Shown here: positions 19,055 to 30,439 of the stretch, piece by piece
Position numbering within the stretch: the first letter of the stretch is position 1
How the letters are laid out: each line of letters opens with the position of its first letter
Assembly: GCA_003194525.1 (NCBI GenBank)
Contig: NBIV01000078.1
Coordinates: forward strand, 62,001-126,000
Reading direction: 5' to 3'
Source: Gracilariopsis chorda
Taxonomy: Eukaryota > Rhodophyta > Florideophyceae > Gracilariales > Gracilariaceae
Length of the DNA: 64,000 nt
Position numbers and translations under genes: made by a program
The notes under the pieces: generated by a model
Database searches by the model: none
What the model saw: the letters and a program-made list of their open reading frames with translations, nothing else
Told to the model about the DNA's origin: nothing

Positions 19055-22000
19055 ACGTAGGTTTTGTAGCTTTCTTTTTTTAGTAGAGCTCGGAGGCTCT
19101 CCGAGTACTTTGCTGGCTTGCACTCACAATAGTGCTCGTACAACCCCGGGGCGCAGCGGCGCCTAGAGTATGTGGAGGCGTAGAAATTTGTGTGTAGGTG
19201 CCTAAATTGACTGCAGTGTCAGCCAATGAGAGGAAAGCGCCACACGTAGCTTTCTGTAACTGGCTGGCACTGCAGTCATTATCGGTGTGCCAGCCAGTAA
19301 GCAGCATGATTTGCTGCTGCTGCTGCTGCGGAATGTTTTTAATGGCAGGGAGGCGTTGCGCCAAATGGGAATTTTGCGTGCGAAAACGGGGGCGTGCATC
19401 GCAATTTTGTGGCGCAATGCCTCCCATCAGTCAACAACACCCCCTTCATACATGAGAAAATCATTAAGAGTGGGGTGTTGAGATTCTCAAGTTCATAACT
19501 TATATATTTTGAAATCCTTCTGGAGTTTTAAACTAAGTTGACCCACAACAACCGAGAGAGAGCCAGAGCAACCAAATTCAGTATTTGAAAGAAAGTTTTA
19601 AGTGCCAAGAAATTCATTCAAACATAGCAGGTTTGGCAGTCTATTATAGTTACACGAAATTAGAAAACGGTTGTCGATCAATCCAGTTAATGAACTTGGC
19701 ATATCAATGTTGATAAAATTCATTTTTTCTCTACGTTAAATATCTCGTAGTATACCTGGTGATTTTGCTAACCATATTTTTGCCTTTTTTTAATCAGGTG
19801 TCTAATCTTATGTATTTAAACTATAGAAATTTTGCGTTGCATTAAAAAGTGATTATGGGTCTGTTCTTGAACAATATTTTACAAATAACCGCGTTATACA
19901 AAATCACAAAATATTGTGGGTCGGATATAGTTTTTAGTGAGTCATTTTAGTGTCCAAAGCAGTAATTAGTAGTCACAAAATTGTTGAAAAGTGCTTCAAA
20001 GCGATGTGGTTAAAAACTTTGGAAAGCAATATATAAAATTGAAAAAAAAGGTTATTTAGGTATCTGGTAATGGGTCATTTAGTTTATTCTTATCGAAAGC
20101 TTTAACTGGTTTGATTTTATTTTACGTCCTTACTTATTTACATGACATGAGATATTGTCATATGGTTCCGCTCTTTAAACCATTCCACACTTTCAGCCGT
20201 GTTTTGAATGATTTGCATTAGCACCTGTTACATTTAGTTACTGTTTACCTTTGTTTGAGTAGAATCTCCAAAATCAGTATTAACGTGTTGGTTTCATTCC
20301 GTTTTATTTTAGTCAGTATGCTGAAAAGATTGGCTATCCATTTGACGTTTTGAAGGGTTTCAAAGCCGAGTTGACTTCGTTTGGGACACACTGGCAATAT
20401 GACATGACAGTATGCTTTTTGTGAGGCAACGCCAAAGGCGAAGAAATCGCGGTCAGGCTACTCATAGAAGTGTGACGTGGTTAAGGTAACAGCTCTACCG
20501 TAAATGAGTTGGACCTGTACGAGTTGATGCCAATGGGATTGTTTACTGTGTTAAGTTTCACGTAGGAAGGTAGGAATCTAGAATGGATTGCAGGATGAAT
20601 GGACGCGGGTGCGCGTGTGTTACAGCACCATGCTGTAGTGTCATTTTTTACTTCGGTTGACCCCTCAGATTGCCTGACACTGGTCTGGCCACATGATTGG
20701 AGCTAAAGAGGTGTGCACTGTTGTATTTAGTTATAATAATTTATTTTGTGGTGTACCTACTTAGGTGAACGCAACTTTGTCGTCGCGAGCACTAAGTAAA
20801 GGTAACCCGAGACTTCGCTCATTCACAATTGTTCAGTTTGATGTGAGGTATCTGGCTCTGAATTGTGACGTCGTTGCGCCGTGTAATACCCATCGTGGAG
20901 GGTCACTGCATTTGGTTCGCTCAATTCAACCACTTGGTAAGAAAACAGATACTTCTTGTTACAATTGTCGTGTAACATTTACTTACTGTAGGGTACTGGT
21001 ATTGTCCCTGTATTGGTATTGGGTACTTTTTCTGCTACATCCCGTGTATGAGAATCCTCCGTTGGGTCTGTTCCCGCTTTTTGCACTACCCACCGGGTGG
21101 TTTTTCTCCGTCCTCGGAATACACCCTTCACCGGGTATATTGTAAACCGCTGCATCGCGTGGGACACCAGTTTCTCGCTTTACCGTCTTTCTGGATGCGG
21201 TTCACCTTTCTTTATCTATCTCTGTGGGCAATCCGAAAAACTTACGGAGCTACACCCGTAATACAGGTATACAGAAGACTCTGTCACTGGGTCTGTCTTC
21301 ACAGATAGCAAGGCCCTAGGCACCAGTGTGATACACAACCTACGGGTATTGCACAACACTTATTTCAGAGAAGTCGTGGCCGACCACATGGACAAGGTTA
21401 GCTCCAAAATAAAATTCACATACTAATTAAAAAGTTGGAAGACACCTCACACGGTAGAGCAGTGATCAAATGGTCATGAAACACTCCAGAGAGATCTTTG
21501 CCAAGGCATCAAGGTACCCCGGTTTTATGCCACATCATCGCGACCACACCTGTAACTGATCTTTGTCAAGTCATATAACAATACATGCGTCAAGATTGGT
21601 GCGAACGCTGTTCATAGTGCTTTGATTGATTTGGTCTGCGATGGAGTTTTCTTGTGGCCGGTGCGGAGTACGAAGATTATGAACTACATTGTACTTCGAT
21701 TACATATGTTGCATGGTAGACGATGTTTGTTTCTTAACGTTGCCACTCTGGAAGTCCGTGAGTGGGACGTTCGTTTGGTGTCCAATATGATCAAGCGTTT
21801 TGTCAATGCACTCAAGTATTTCCCTGCCATTCCGTATAACTTGCACAAGAGCCAAGCGACTTGGTGAAACCTTGATGATGATAAGGTGACTGTTTCTGTG
21901 TTGGGAGGTGGGATTTATCCTGGTACATTTGTCGGAACTTATATAAGCAACTGAGGGGCATGGATGGTTCGTTTCTCTTGTGTGGTGAAGGTTGTGCCTG

Positions 22001-22655
22001 AGCATGTTCATAGGCACTGAATGTGATGGTGGTTCTAATACCGTAGACATTTCGGCATGGTTGGGATGAGAAGTCGCTGACATGTTAGTTGGAGCTTGCG
22101 TGGATGCGTATGGTGTAGTTTCAGATGCCAGTTTTGTGCTTGGATTTGTAACCTATTGTTGGGAGTGTGTGTTTCGGTTACGTGAGATGTTTCAGAGATT
22201 TATTGCTGGGAGGAGGCGGGTGGGGCGCTACCAAATGAGGGTGAACAGCTGAAGGCATATGTGCAGTCCCTTGTTTGGTGGGTGGGGGAGGGTATGGATT
22301 CTGGTTTGTGCAGTACCAAGCTTTGGCTTTTTATAGACGATGCTTCTGGAGGTATATGCAGTTGCTCTAGTCGGTATGGTTCCGTTCAGTTCATACTGGT
22401 TGTTTGTCCAAGTCGCTTGTGCTAGGATGTTGTGCAATATATATTGTGCGTGTTCACTATGTAACCATAGTTGGGTGTGAAGTAGACCATGCCATAGAGG
22501 TGCATAAGGCCATAGACCGAAAACAAGTTATGGAGAAGATGGCGATTCAAAATGGCATATGTGTTAGTGGTGTTCGTGTGGTAATACGTGCGTATTGCTG
22601 GCATTATGTTATGGCTGCATTCGGCGTGGACAGCTGGCGCCGTGGACACCCTGTC
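19055..22655. other. AT-rich region with inverted repeat, no clear gene
   Basis: 19081-19450 is a GC-richer patch, possibly the body of Helitron C, with a CTG run and a 16-bp inverted repeat. 19450-20400 is strongly AT-rich and without long frames. Between 20765 and 21870 moderate open frames occur on the plus strand, but none shows domain motifs. The 3' part from about 22250 probably includes the 3' LTR of the Ty3-2 element, which I could not delimit because no matching 5' copy was found. Confidence 0.5.
19348..19425. repeat. Inverted repeat with 16-bp arms
   Basis: GGGAGGCGTTGCGCCA (19348-19363) pairs with TGGCGCAATGCCTCCC (19410-19425) with one mismatch across a 46-bp spacer. A CTG microsatellite lies just upstream. 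Confidence 0.8.
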
Positions 22656-25600
22656 TCAAGACTTTGCCTCTAACTGAGATGTGATGTCTTCCTCAAGAGG
22701 TGTGTCATCTGGGACGACCGGTTTAACCCTGACAACGACGCCGGATTTTTCCGAGACGCTCGGTATATTACTGTGATTGTGCAGAGACTTCAGCACTTCG
22801 ATCTCCGGTTCGGACAACATTCCCATTATGAACGGTTCCCAATTCCGGGTCTCTAGAGTCAAGGACTTGAATTGCAAGATGTTCATTTCTGCCTTCCTCC
22901 CTCAAGAAGGTCTCTTCACTTTCCATCGTTGCTGGTTTCCCAACGCGTGCTTGGCCCACTACAAGCGGTGTGGATAGTGCTGGGTAATCCGTTTTGTTGG
23001 GATATCCCGTCGACGACGCTTCTGTGACTATACCCTGGTCAGGAGTCTGCGAAACGATACCACTATCCGGATTCAGGGAACTGCCCAGGTTCAGGGGTAC
23101 GGACTGCGATGTCGGTCCACTCACCCGTATCATACGGTGTAACTGCGTCGTTCCGGAACTCTTTTTGGGGGATTGAGAGGCTTTCTCGGCCTCCCGTGTT
23201 CCACGGCTCAGACCCCGTTGCGAAGGTAATAAATTTCCAGCCTGGCAATAGGTCCCTTCCCCGTCCTTACACGGAGCACGGGTAATTAGCAGTAGAATAT
23301 CCCGTATGGTGGGTTGTAGATGCGCGCCGAAGGGGCAGTAGTGTTAGGATTAAAGAAAGGTCCGTTTGGACCTGAAAGATCCGGCCGAGCCGGGGGTTCC
23401 GACAAAGTTGGTAAATCTGAGAGGCCCCAAGTAAGGTGTGATAGAGTAGTCGGTCTATTTAGTCCCGAGGTTTCTGGCGTTGTCTAGTCCATAGAGACGG
23501 GTTTCCCTGTTTCCAGGACGACCACAGACGAGGGAGGATGGGCATGTAGAACAGGATCGCGGGAAATCCGCTCGTGTGCCTTGCCCATTTCCACTACGAC
23601 AATGTCAGAGTTAGCGGATAGCACTCTAAACGGTCCATCCGCCACAGGCGAAAGCTTGTGAAGCTGCTCCCGTTGTAGGTTATAAGATTCCTTACGTATA
23701 AAGACGTAGGCATTAGCCCGTACGCGCGGAGCATTATCTCGTAAATGAGCCTTGAAATACCGCTTGTACGCGGCTTATGCGCGTTCCATGGACTTGTGCG
23801 CTGCGGGGACCAGTTCATTAAGCCATTGCTTCCATTCCTGGCGGTAGCGACACACAGACGGGAACTTGTCCAGGGTGGCTTGAAATTCTAACGCCACAGG
23901 CGGGGGTTAACGAGATAGAACCAATTCTAACGGTGACACTCCGGTAGTCCGGTGAACTTGCGTATTGTATGCAAATGTTAAAGCATCTGTATAGAAGTCC
24001 CAAGTCTTGGGGTGATCAGCAACGTAAGAACGGAGAGAGAAGCCAACAAGGTCTGGTTGAACCGTTCGACTTGCCCATTACACTGGGGATGGTAGGTAGT
24101 CTTGAACACGTTCTTCAGGTCCAGGATGTGACAAATATCCTGGAAGAACTTGGACGCGACCTGCCGTCCGTTATCGGAAAACACTTCCACAAGAGGACCG
24201 TAGGACAAAATCAAGTGGGTCACCAGAGCCTGGGCCTCCGTGAAAGCGGTTATCCTCGGAATAGGGACAGTCCGAACAAGCTTCCAAAAGCGATCGATGA
24301 TCACAAGTAAGAACTTGTTGCCTGTCTTTGTAGTGAGGGGAGGTCCGAGAATATTGAGTGCGATAAACTCGAATGGAGCCCTAGCAGGGAATAAATTCAT
24401 TTTCTTCGCGTTCCTGCGGCGCTTCACCTGATTCGTCGAGCATTTGGTACAAAAGCGGACAGTTGCGTAGCAATCAACCGCCATGGTGGGCCAGTAAGAA
24501 GCCTTTAGCAGGGTGAGGTAGAGCTTCCTCCCACCTACGTGGCCACTGAGCTTCGCATAGTGCAAGAGATGTGACACCCGCTACTGCAAAGAATGAGGTA
24601 CCACAATCTGTGGGTGAGCGTCGACCAACCAAGCGATTTAGCTTTTATCGTTCACCTCGAAAGGGAGGTCGTTACTACTGTTTAAACAGGCACAAATCTT
24701 CATAAAAAAGGGGTCACCAAATTGGTTTCGGATCAATTCCTCCAGTGAAACCGGTACAAACCTTCACAGTAAGGGGTTCTCAGGGGTCTCGCGGGATGCA
24801 CGTAGGTTGTCAAAGTCAGCATCTTCATCCCAGCCTTCTAGCCATTCCTCGAACTTCCACTCCCGGTCATCCGGTTCTTCAGCCATGAAGCATGGAATGT
24901 TGTCATCATCCGTTGGGTGGTCTTTCCCATTTGTGGGTAAACGCCACAAAGCGTCGGCCTGGATTTTGAGCGCACCCTTCTTATATATGAATTGGAAGTC
25001 ATATTCCGCAAGGCGAAATCTCCAGTGCATAAGGCGGCCCGCGGGATCACGACCGCGAGACACTCTTTCTCCGACACGGAGTAATTCCGCTCGTGGACAT
25101 TGACCGAGCGTAACCAATAACCAATTGGACTTCGGTTCCCTTCTGGGGCGGTTTGGAAAAGAGCGCAACCAACTTGGTAATCGCTCGAGTCCATGTCCAC
25201 GGAGTACGGAAGTCCTAGTTTGGGTAAAGATAAGATAGGTGCTGATGTGATAGCTTCCTTCAAGGAGATAAACGCTTCTTATTGCTCGGGCGTGTATTGT
25301 ACCAGTGTTGAGGGATTCTCTTTGCGTAACAACACATTCAAAGGTGCTGTGATATCCGAAAAGTTTGGTATAAAGCTTCCGTAGAGGTTGACCAGCCACA
25401 GGAAGGAGCGGAGTTCTGTTTGAGTGCGGGGTTGCTTAGCTTCAACAAGGGACTTGACTTGAGCCTTCTCGATCATTAACCGTCCCGAACGGATGATATG
25501 TCCCAGATACTTGACAGTATCTGTAAAAAACTCGCACTTCCTGAACTTTAGGGTAATTCCCGCATCGCCGAACACGGGCAAAACGTCCCTGACATGGGTG

Positions 25601-27354
25601 AGATGGTGGTCCAAATTATTGGAGAAGATGATAATATCAACCAGGTAGACCAGGCAGCTCCACCATATGAAGCAGTTCAATAGAATATCTATTGCAAGTT
25701 GAAAGGTAGCGGGAGCGTTGGTCAAACCAAACGGCATCCGTTTGAAGCAGTACGATCTTGCAGGTGAACGCCGTTTTATTTAGCTTCTCCTGTCTAACAG
25801 GGATCTGCGAATAACCCCAATTGGCGTCCAAAGCCGTAAACACGGTAGCGTTTACAAGGGAGTCGATGCACTCTTCCATACGAGGGATGGGATATGTGTC
25901 CCTAACAGTCATGGCATCGAACCGGCGATGGTGGACACAGAACCTCCAGGTTCCTTCAGCCTTTAAATCCAGTACAACTGGGGATGCCCAGGGTGATTGA
26001 GCGGGCTTTATCACACCTTCGCAGAGCATTTTGTCGATTTGGCACTGCTCCTCTTCCCGAGCTTTCGGTCCTCCCCTGTATGGGGTTTTGCCATCAGACG
26101 TGCACCCGGCAACAAATATATCCGGTGTTCCATAGCATTAATCTTGCCGAGCAAGCCATCCCACATCGTGATGAAAACCCGTAGCTTTGCAAGGAGTTTG
26201 TCGCGGCGTGACTCCGGCACATGGCCGAGGTCTATATCTTCGAGTTCCTTTATGGGGTCCAATCGGTCAGAACGCGCTGTAGCATTGACCTGTGATACAG
26301 GTGTGGCCGTCAGTTCCGGGTTATTTGGAGTGTTCTATGTTAAAACAACGGTTTCCTCCCCCTCCTTTCACGATAGTTTGTCGGTGGTGGGGGTGGCTTC
26401 CTTAGAAGAGGCTTCGATTTCGGGAACGTCGGCGGTTTTCGTCTTTGTCGGCAGCATGCCAAGGGGGTGCGGAGTGACGCTTCCAATAACTTCGTCCTTT
26501 ACCAGATACTGAGGGAGTTGGCCAAGATTGGCAACTAGTATCCGAAAAGGAGCATCCGGGGTAACGTGAACAATTCTGTTCGCCAGAGCGAGCTGTTATA
26601 TCTCGTATCACGAGCACAGAGGTTCAATAACCCAAAGACCGTGTTGACAGCAATTGACTTGCACCCAGATTTGGGACGCAGGTGGTACAGAAACTGAGGC
26701 TGTGACTTGACGTTTGATGGATTCGCGAGACGCGGGCGGTGGTTCTTGCGCAAAAAGTCGTAGGACTTGCTTCTAAGAAGCACGTTTCAGCGGGCGACGG
26801 ATGATCGGGACTGATGATCCGTCGTGGAGTTCCACGCCCCTAAGGCCGGGCCTGATTGCGTAAATAAATCTGTCGCAGTAATCACATCCTAGTATGACCG
26901 TAGAGGCCAATGAACGACAAAAAATAAAGTTGAGCTCCACCACGGAGGTGCCCAACCGTACGACTAAGTCGACGGTACCCACCGTTTTTAACGGATTACT
27001 GTTCACATCTGCGACGTCGCAAACAGTTTGGGAACGGGTACGAGGCAGCACCTGTGGCGGTAGCATTGATTAAACGACGAAGTTGGGGCCTGCACCTGTG
27101 TCCAGGACTGTTACAAATCTTACCATAAAATGGGTGTCAAGGCCAAGGTCGGCGTAAACCTTGTAGTTGCACTTGGCCAGGGCCATGACTCTATCCGGGA
27201 TACGGGGGTTTCTACTCTGTGTCCACAGGCAACGCAGCACAGAAGGGTGTGCAGAGTCCGCGTCTGCGGTGCATTTCCTTGAAAGGATTTTCACTGGGGA
27301 GCGAGGCGACGCCTCAGGCGTCAACAGCCTCATTTCTGAGGACGCCTCTCCCAA
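22656..27354 (-). pseudogene. pol: Ty3-2 pol (broken)
   Basis: Protease: VLDTGAGPNFV with an in-frame TAA straight after it, then VILGCDYCDRF. RT: LDLKAEGTWRFC, TALDANWGYSQI, then after a frameshift MPFGLTNAPATFQ and YLVDIIIFS, where the second catalytic aspartate position of YxDD is changed (YLVD). RNase H: DMDSSDYQVG and QADALWRLP. Integrase: zinc-binding HYAKLSGH with CTKC; core motifs ALNILGP (first Asp replaced by Asn), FSDNGRQ and NGQVERFNQ. A C-terminal ADGPFRVLS module follows around 23650. At least four frameshifts are needed to connect these pieces, so no enzyme activity is expected. Confidence 0.85.
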
Positions 27355-27371
27355 AGGGGAGACTACCTCAG

Positions 27372-29531
27372 TTAGTTTTCTTGGGAGGTTCCCGTCGTAG
27401 GCGGTAGTCCAAGATCCTCGACAACGAGGGATTCATTCTGGGGGCCGGAATTTGTATCCACATAAGCGGTGGTTGCGTCGGACGTTTGCATGACTTCTTG
27501 TTTTGGGTTAGTTGAAGCTAGCTGCGCACGCGGGATATGTGGCAAGGCATGCGAGAAGTCCGTTTTTGCACGGAGGTAGGAAGCCGTCGGAACGGGACGC
27601 TTCTTCTCTGGAGTGAGGGCCTCGTAATTTGCCACCACCTTGGCCATGTCCTTCAGCGAGCAAAGAAACTGAGGGGATGTATGGCCATGGGTGTAGCGAA
27701 GGTGGCAAATCAGAGCTAACACGGCGACGCGCCGGTTAATATCCCGAGCATTGGAGAAGCGTACCGCAGGGCTGGTTTCGTTCCATCCAGGCTGTTGATA
27801 ACAGGATTGACCGTTCATAAACAGGACTCGTGGTGGCTGAGCGCGATTGTTCCCCACGTACAATACGGAGTTTCTTGCGCCGTTTCGAACTTGTCCTCCG
27901 TCGTGGACGGTAAATCCGTGGTTGGTAGAGACACGCCACCTCCCTGTGCTAAATGCACGGTGTTTTATCTCTGTTGGGGGGTTCTATCCGCTAAACGCGA
28001 GGGCGATGAGGAATAAGTCTCCAGCAATAACGCGTTGACGGGCGTAGTCGGATGATTCGGAGTTCTTGCACGAAGTACTTCCCCTTCCGCTCGAGCGTGT
28101 TGAACAAGCTCGAGGTAGCTGATTCTCCGCTTGTCCTCGTGGTAACGAGTGACAAGACTCCGGATTGCCAGGTCAAGGCCATCGATGAACATGGTACAAT
28201 GTTCCCCTGCGGGGTATACATTCCCACAACGGTAGAAGGCCTTGGTAAGGCGCATCGATTAATCAGTTTCAGTCTCGCCCGAGCGCTGAAGAGTATCTAG
28301 CAAAGCGAGGAATGCCCCCTGAATGGCAGTATTGGTAGCATAGGAGCGAAATAAATATTGCAAAGCCTCTGGCCAGCAGGGTACTCCTCCCTCTGAGGCA
28401 CGAGATGACCCTCTGAAAGAGTTGTAATGGTTCTCTGCCACTCCCTGTAAGAAATACGGTAATGCCAAATAGGCTTGTCCCTCATTCATTCCTAGTATAT
28501 CGGCTTCCGCTACAAAGCGGGAAAGAAAGTCCAACACCATAATTGGGTGTTCTCCAGTAAAACACTGGTTACGAATTGAGAGTTGCATAAGTTTTATGCA
28601 CTCCTTCACCTTCCCAATGCCACGGGGTGTACGTCCTAAAAGGGAATCTTCAAACCCGTAGTACCAGTATGAAAATAGTTTCCGATACAACGGGTTCGTC
28701 GGTTTTAGTTCCCGTAGGCCAGGGTGTCGTCTCCCCTTGCTTCTGATCAAAATCCCACCTTGGGTGGCAGATGACCGCTTAGAGCGGGAAGAACGGCCTC
28801 ATTTCTCGCCCTCTGAATCAGAGTCCAAGGAACTAGAACCCTCTGACTCGTTTCGGGATGAATCTGATGATCTCATAGAATGCGAATCCGAGTGATCTCG
28901 TTTGTGTTTCCGCTTATAGCGGCGCTTCTTTCTTCCAGCATGCTGGTCGTGGTGTGACGCAGCTAGTGCCGGATCGTCTGGGGACGGTTTATCCATGAGG
29001 AAAAACTGGTCTAACGTCTCCAGACGGGAACGAACTCGATAAAATTGAGATTCAACTCCTTCTATGAATGTGGCGGGTTGTCCCAAACTCTCTAACATAC
29101 AGTTGACATCAGACCGTAGCATACGGAGATATTCTGCGACGGCCTTTGTAGGGCCGTCCTTCACCACCTCATGGAGGGTTTGTAATTCCCCCACAAGGGT
29201 GTCGTGGGGGGTCCGCGAAGTGTGAACCTGAGATTCCAGGAATTTTCCTGGGGGTGTTATCGCCCGTCAGACGGGGTTCAACTGCGGCGGCGGCCACGGC
29301 CGGAGCCGGATGAGCACCATCCACGAAATTCGATAACGGGGTCGACGTGGAGCTCCGGGATTTCTGGGGTGGGTTTGAAGTCCTATAAAAGGCACCCCCA
29401 GCATGGCTGGATTTAAACGGAGTCTGGATCTGAGAAAGGAACCGAACTTCGGGATTATCTCCACCCTCGTGGGAGCGGCTGCACGTAATTTCAGGCTCTG
29501 CAGAGGAGGGCTTCCTCGACATGAGGGCCAA
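27372..29531 (-). pseudogene. gag: Ty3-2 gag (broken)
   Basis: Three reading-frame segments together cover a capsid protein. The N-terminus (29531-29169) is Ser/Pro rich. The middle (29194-28799) ends in a Lys/Arg then Ser/Asp/Glu-rich tail. The capsid core (28750-27965) has features such as YLALPYFLQGVAENHY and RLTKAFYRCGNVYP, interrupted by an in-frame TAA at about 28259. The segment 27863-27372 includes CYQQPGWN and a Cys/His-containing stretch that may be a remnant nucleocapsid, with an unclear boundary to the protease. Family membership is from capsid-like composition and position next to pol. Confidence 0.7.
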
Positions 29532-30439
29532 CCGTTACGACAGGAAAACAACGAAACTTCCGGAAAACCAACAAAATAAACAAAACCTCGAAAGACGGAA
29601 CCAAACACAAAACCGATTCTAGGTCGGCAGACCACGTGGTAGTGCAATGCCTGGAAGCGCGAGTGCACCGGAAGACGTTCCGTATCTTTCCTCGTTAGTG
29701 GTGAGACCAGTTCGGTAGAACCCTCCCAGGAGTGGCATGACTATGTCGGGTTGTAAGTCCGAGGCCACCCGTCGCAACTTGCGCAAGGATGTTGAGGCAA
29801 GAATCGGGTATCCGCAGGAGCGGTGTATGAGGGTGGTCGTTCTCTAGAGAGGTGAGGTTGCCACGTTAGTGGCACGCGCGAAAACGACCCATGGGTAGCG
29901 GGAAAGCCAACCTGTAAATGGGAAAGTAAGCGGGAGCTGAGTCACGAGTGTGGTGACGAAGACTAATGGCAGTGCCGGTAAATAAACCTTATACAAGGCG
30001 AACACCAAGATAGTTGGAATAACAATCCGAATAACCTGGTTCTTTAGGTAGGGAAGGTTAGACTTTCCGTATGCTACGGTTCCCTCCAAAGAGGAGTAGA
30101 GAAAACACGAAGGCGGTGCGGTGTAGAGCCAATTGCCTAGTTTGGGGTCCTTTGTTGCGGAAGGTTTATTGGTGCGACGGCAATTCACCGGTGCACTAAG
30201 AATTTGCCATTCCACTGTGATACCCAAATAAGCAAATAAATAGATAGTAAAATCCTATCCACTCCAGTTACACATCCGTGTAACAGGTGCAGACTCCGTT
30301 GCCACGGGGCATACGGCCACGCCGTGCCACAGTATTGTAGATGAGCCGAACAATCGGAAAATTAATAAGTGCTCAAGATCCACCCCCGGAGGGCGAGCAA
30401 TACAGTGCAAGAACTAATGGAGATAATGTGAGAGGCGCC
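29532..30439. other. Flank of Ty3-2, no gene seen
   Basis: It should contain the 5' LTR and primer binding site of Ty3-2, but I could not place their boundaries. A small hairpin GTTACAC-ATCC-GTGTAAC lies near 30268-30285. Otherwise nothing is recognisable. Confidence 0.45.

Larger units (their letters stand above)
22656..29531 (-). mobile_element. Decayed Ty3/gypsy element Ty3-2 (internal region)
   Basis: On the minus strand gag (29531-27372) is followed by protease, RT, RNase H and integrase, the Ty3 order. Multiple frameshifts and stop codons break both genes. LTRs were not identified: no matching sequence pair was found on the two sides, although a polypurine-like GAGACAGGG followed by TGTCC near 22650 could mark the start of the 3' LTR. 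The element belongs to a lineage distinct from the other two Ty3 elements. Confidence 0.88.

Noticed and set aside
19310-19330. CTG run considered as CRISPR or coding repeat
   Set aside because: A plain trinucleotide microsatellite with no spacers and no supported frame.
20765-21870. Moderate plus-strand frames and an exon-like block near 20310-20410
   Set aside because: The block ending near GACATGACAG has splice-like flanks, but no adjoining exon or domain could be found.
22250-22650. 3' LTR of Ty3-2
   Set aside because: A polypurine-like start is present, but no matching 5' LTR could be found on the other side, so the boundaries are not supported.
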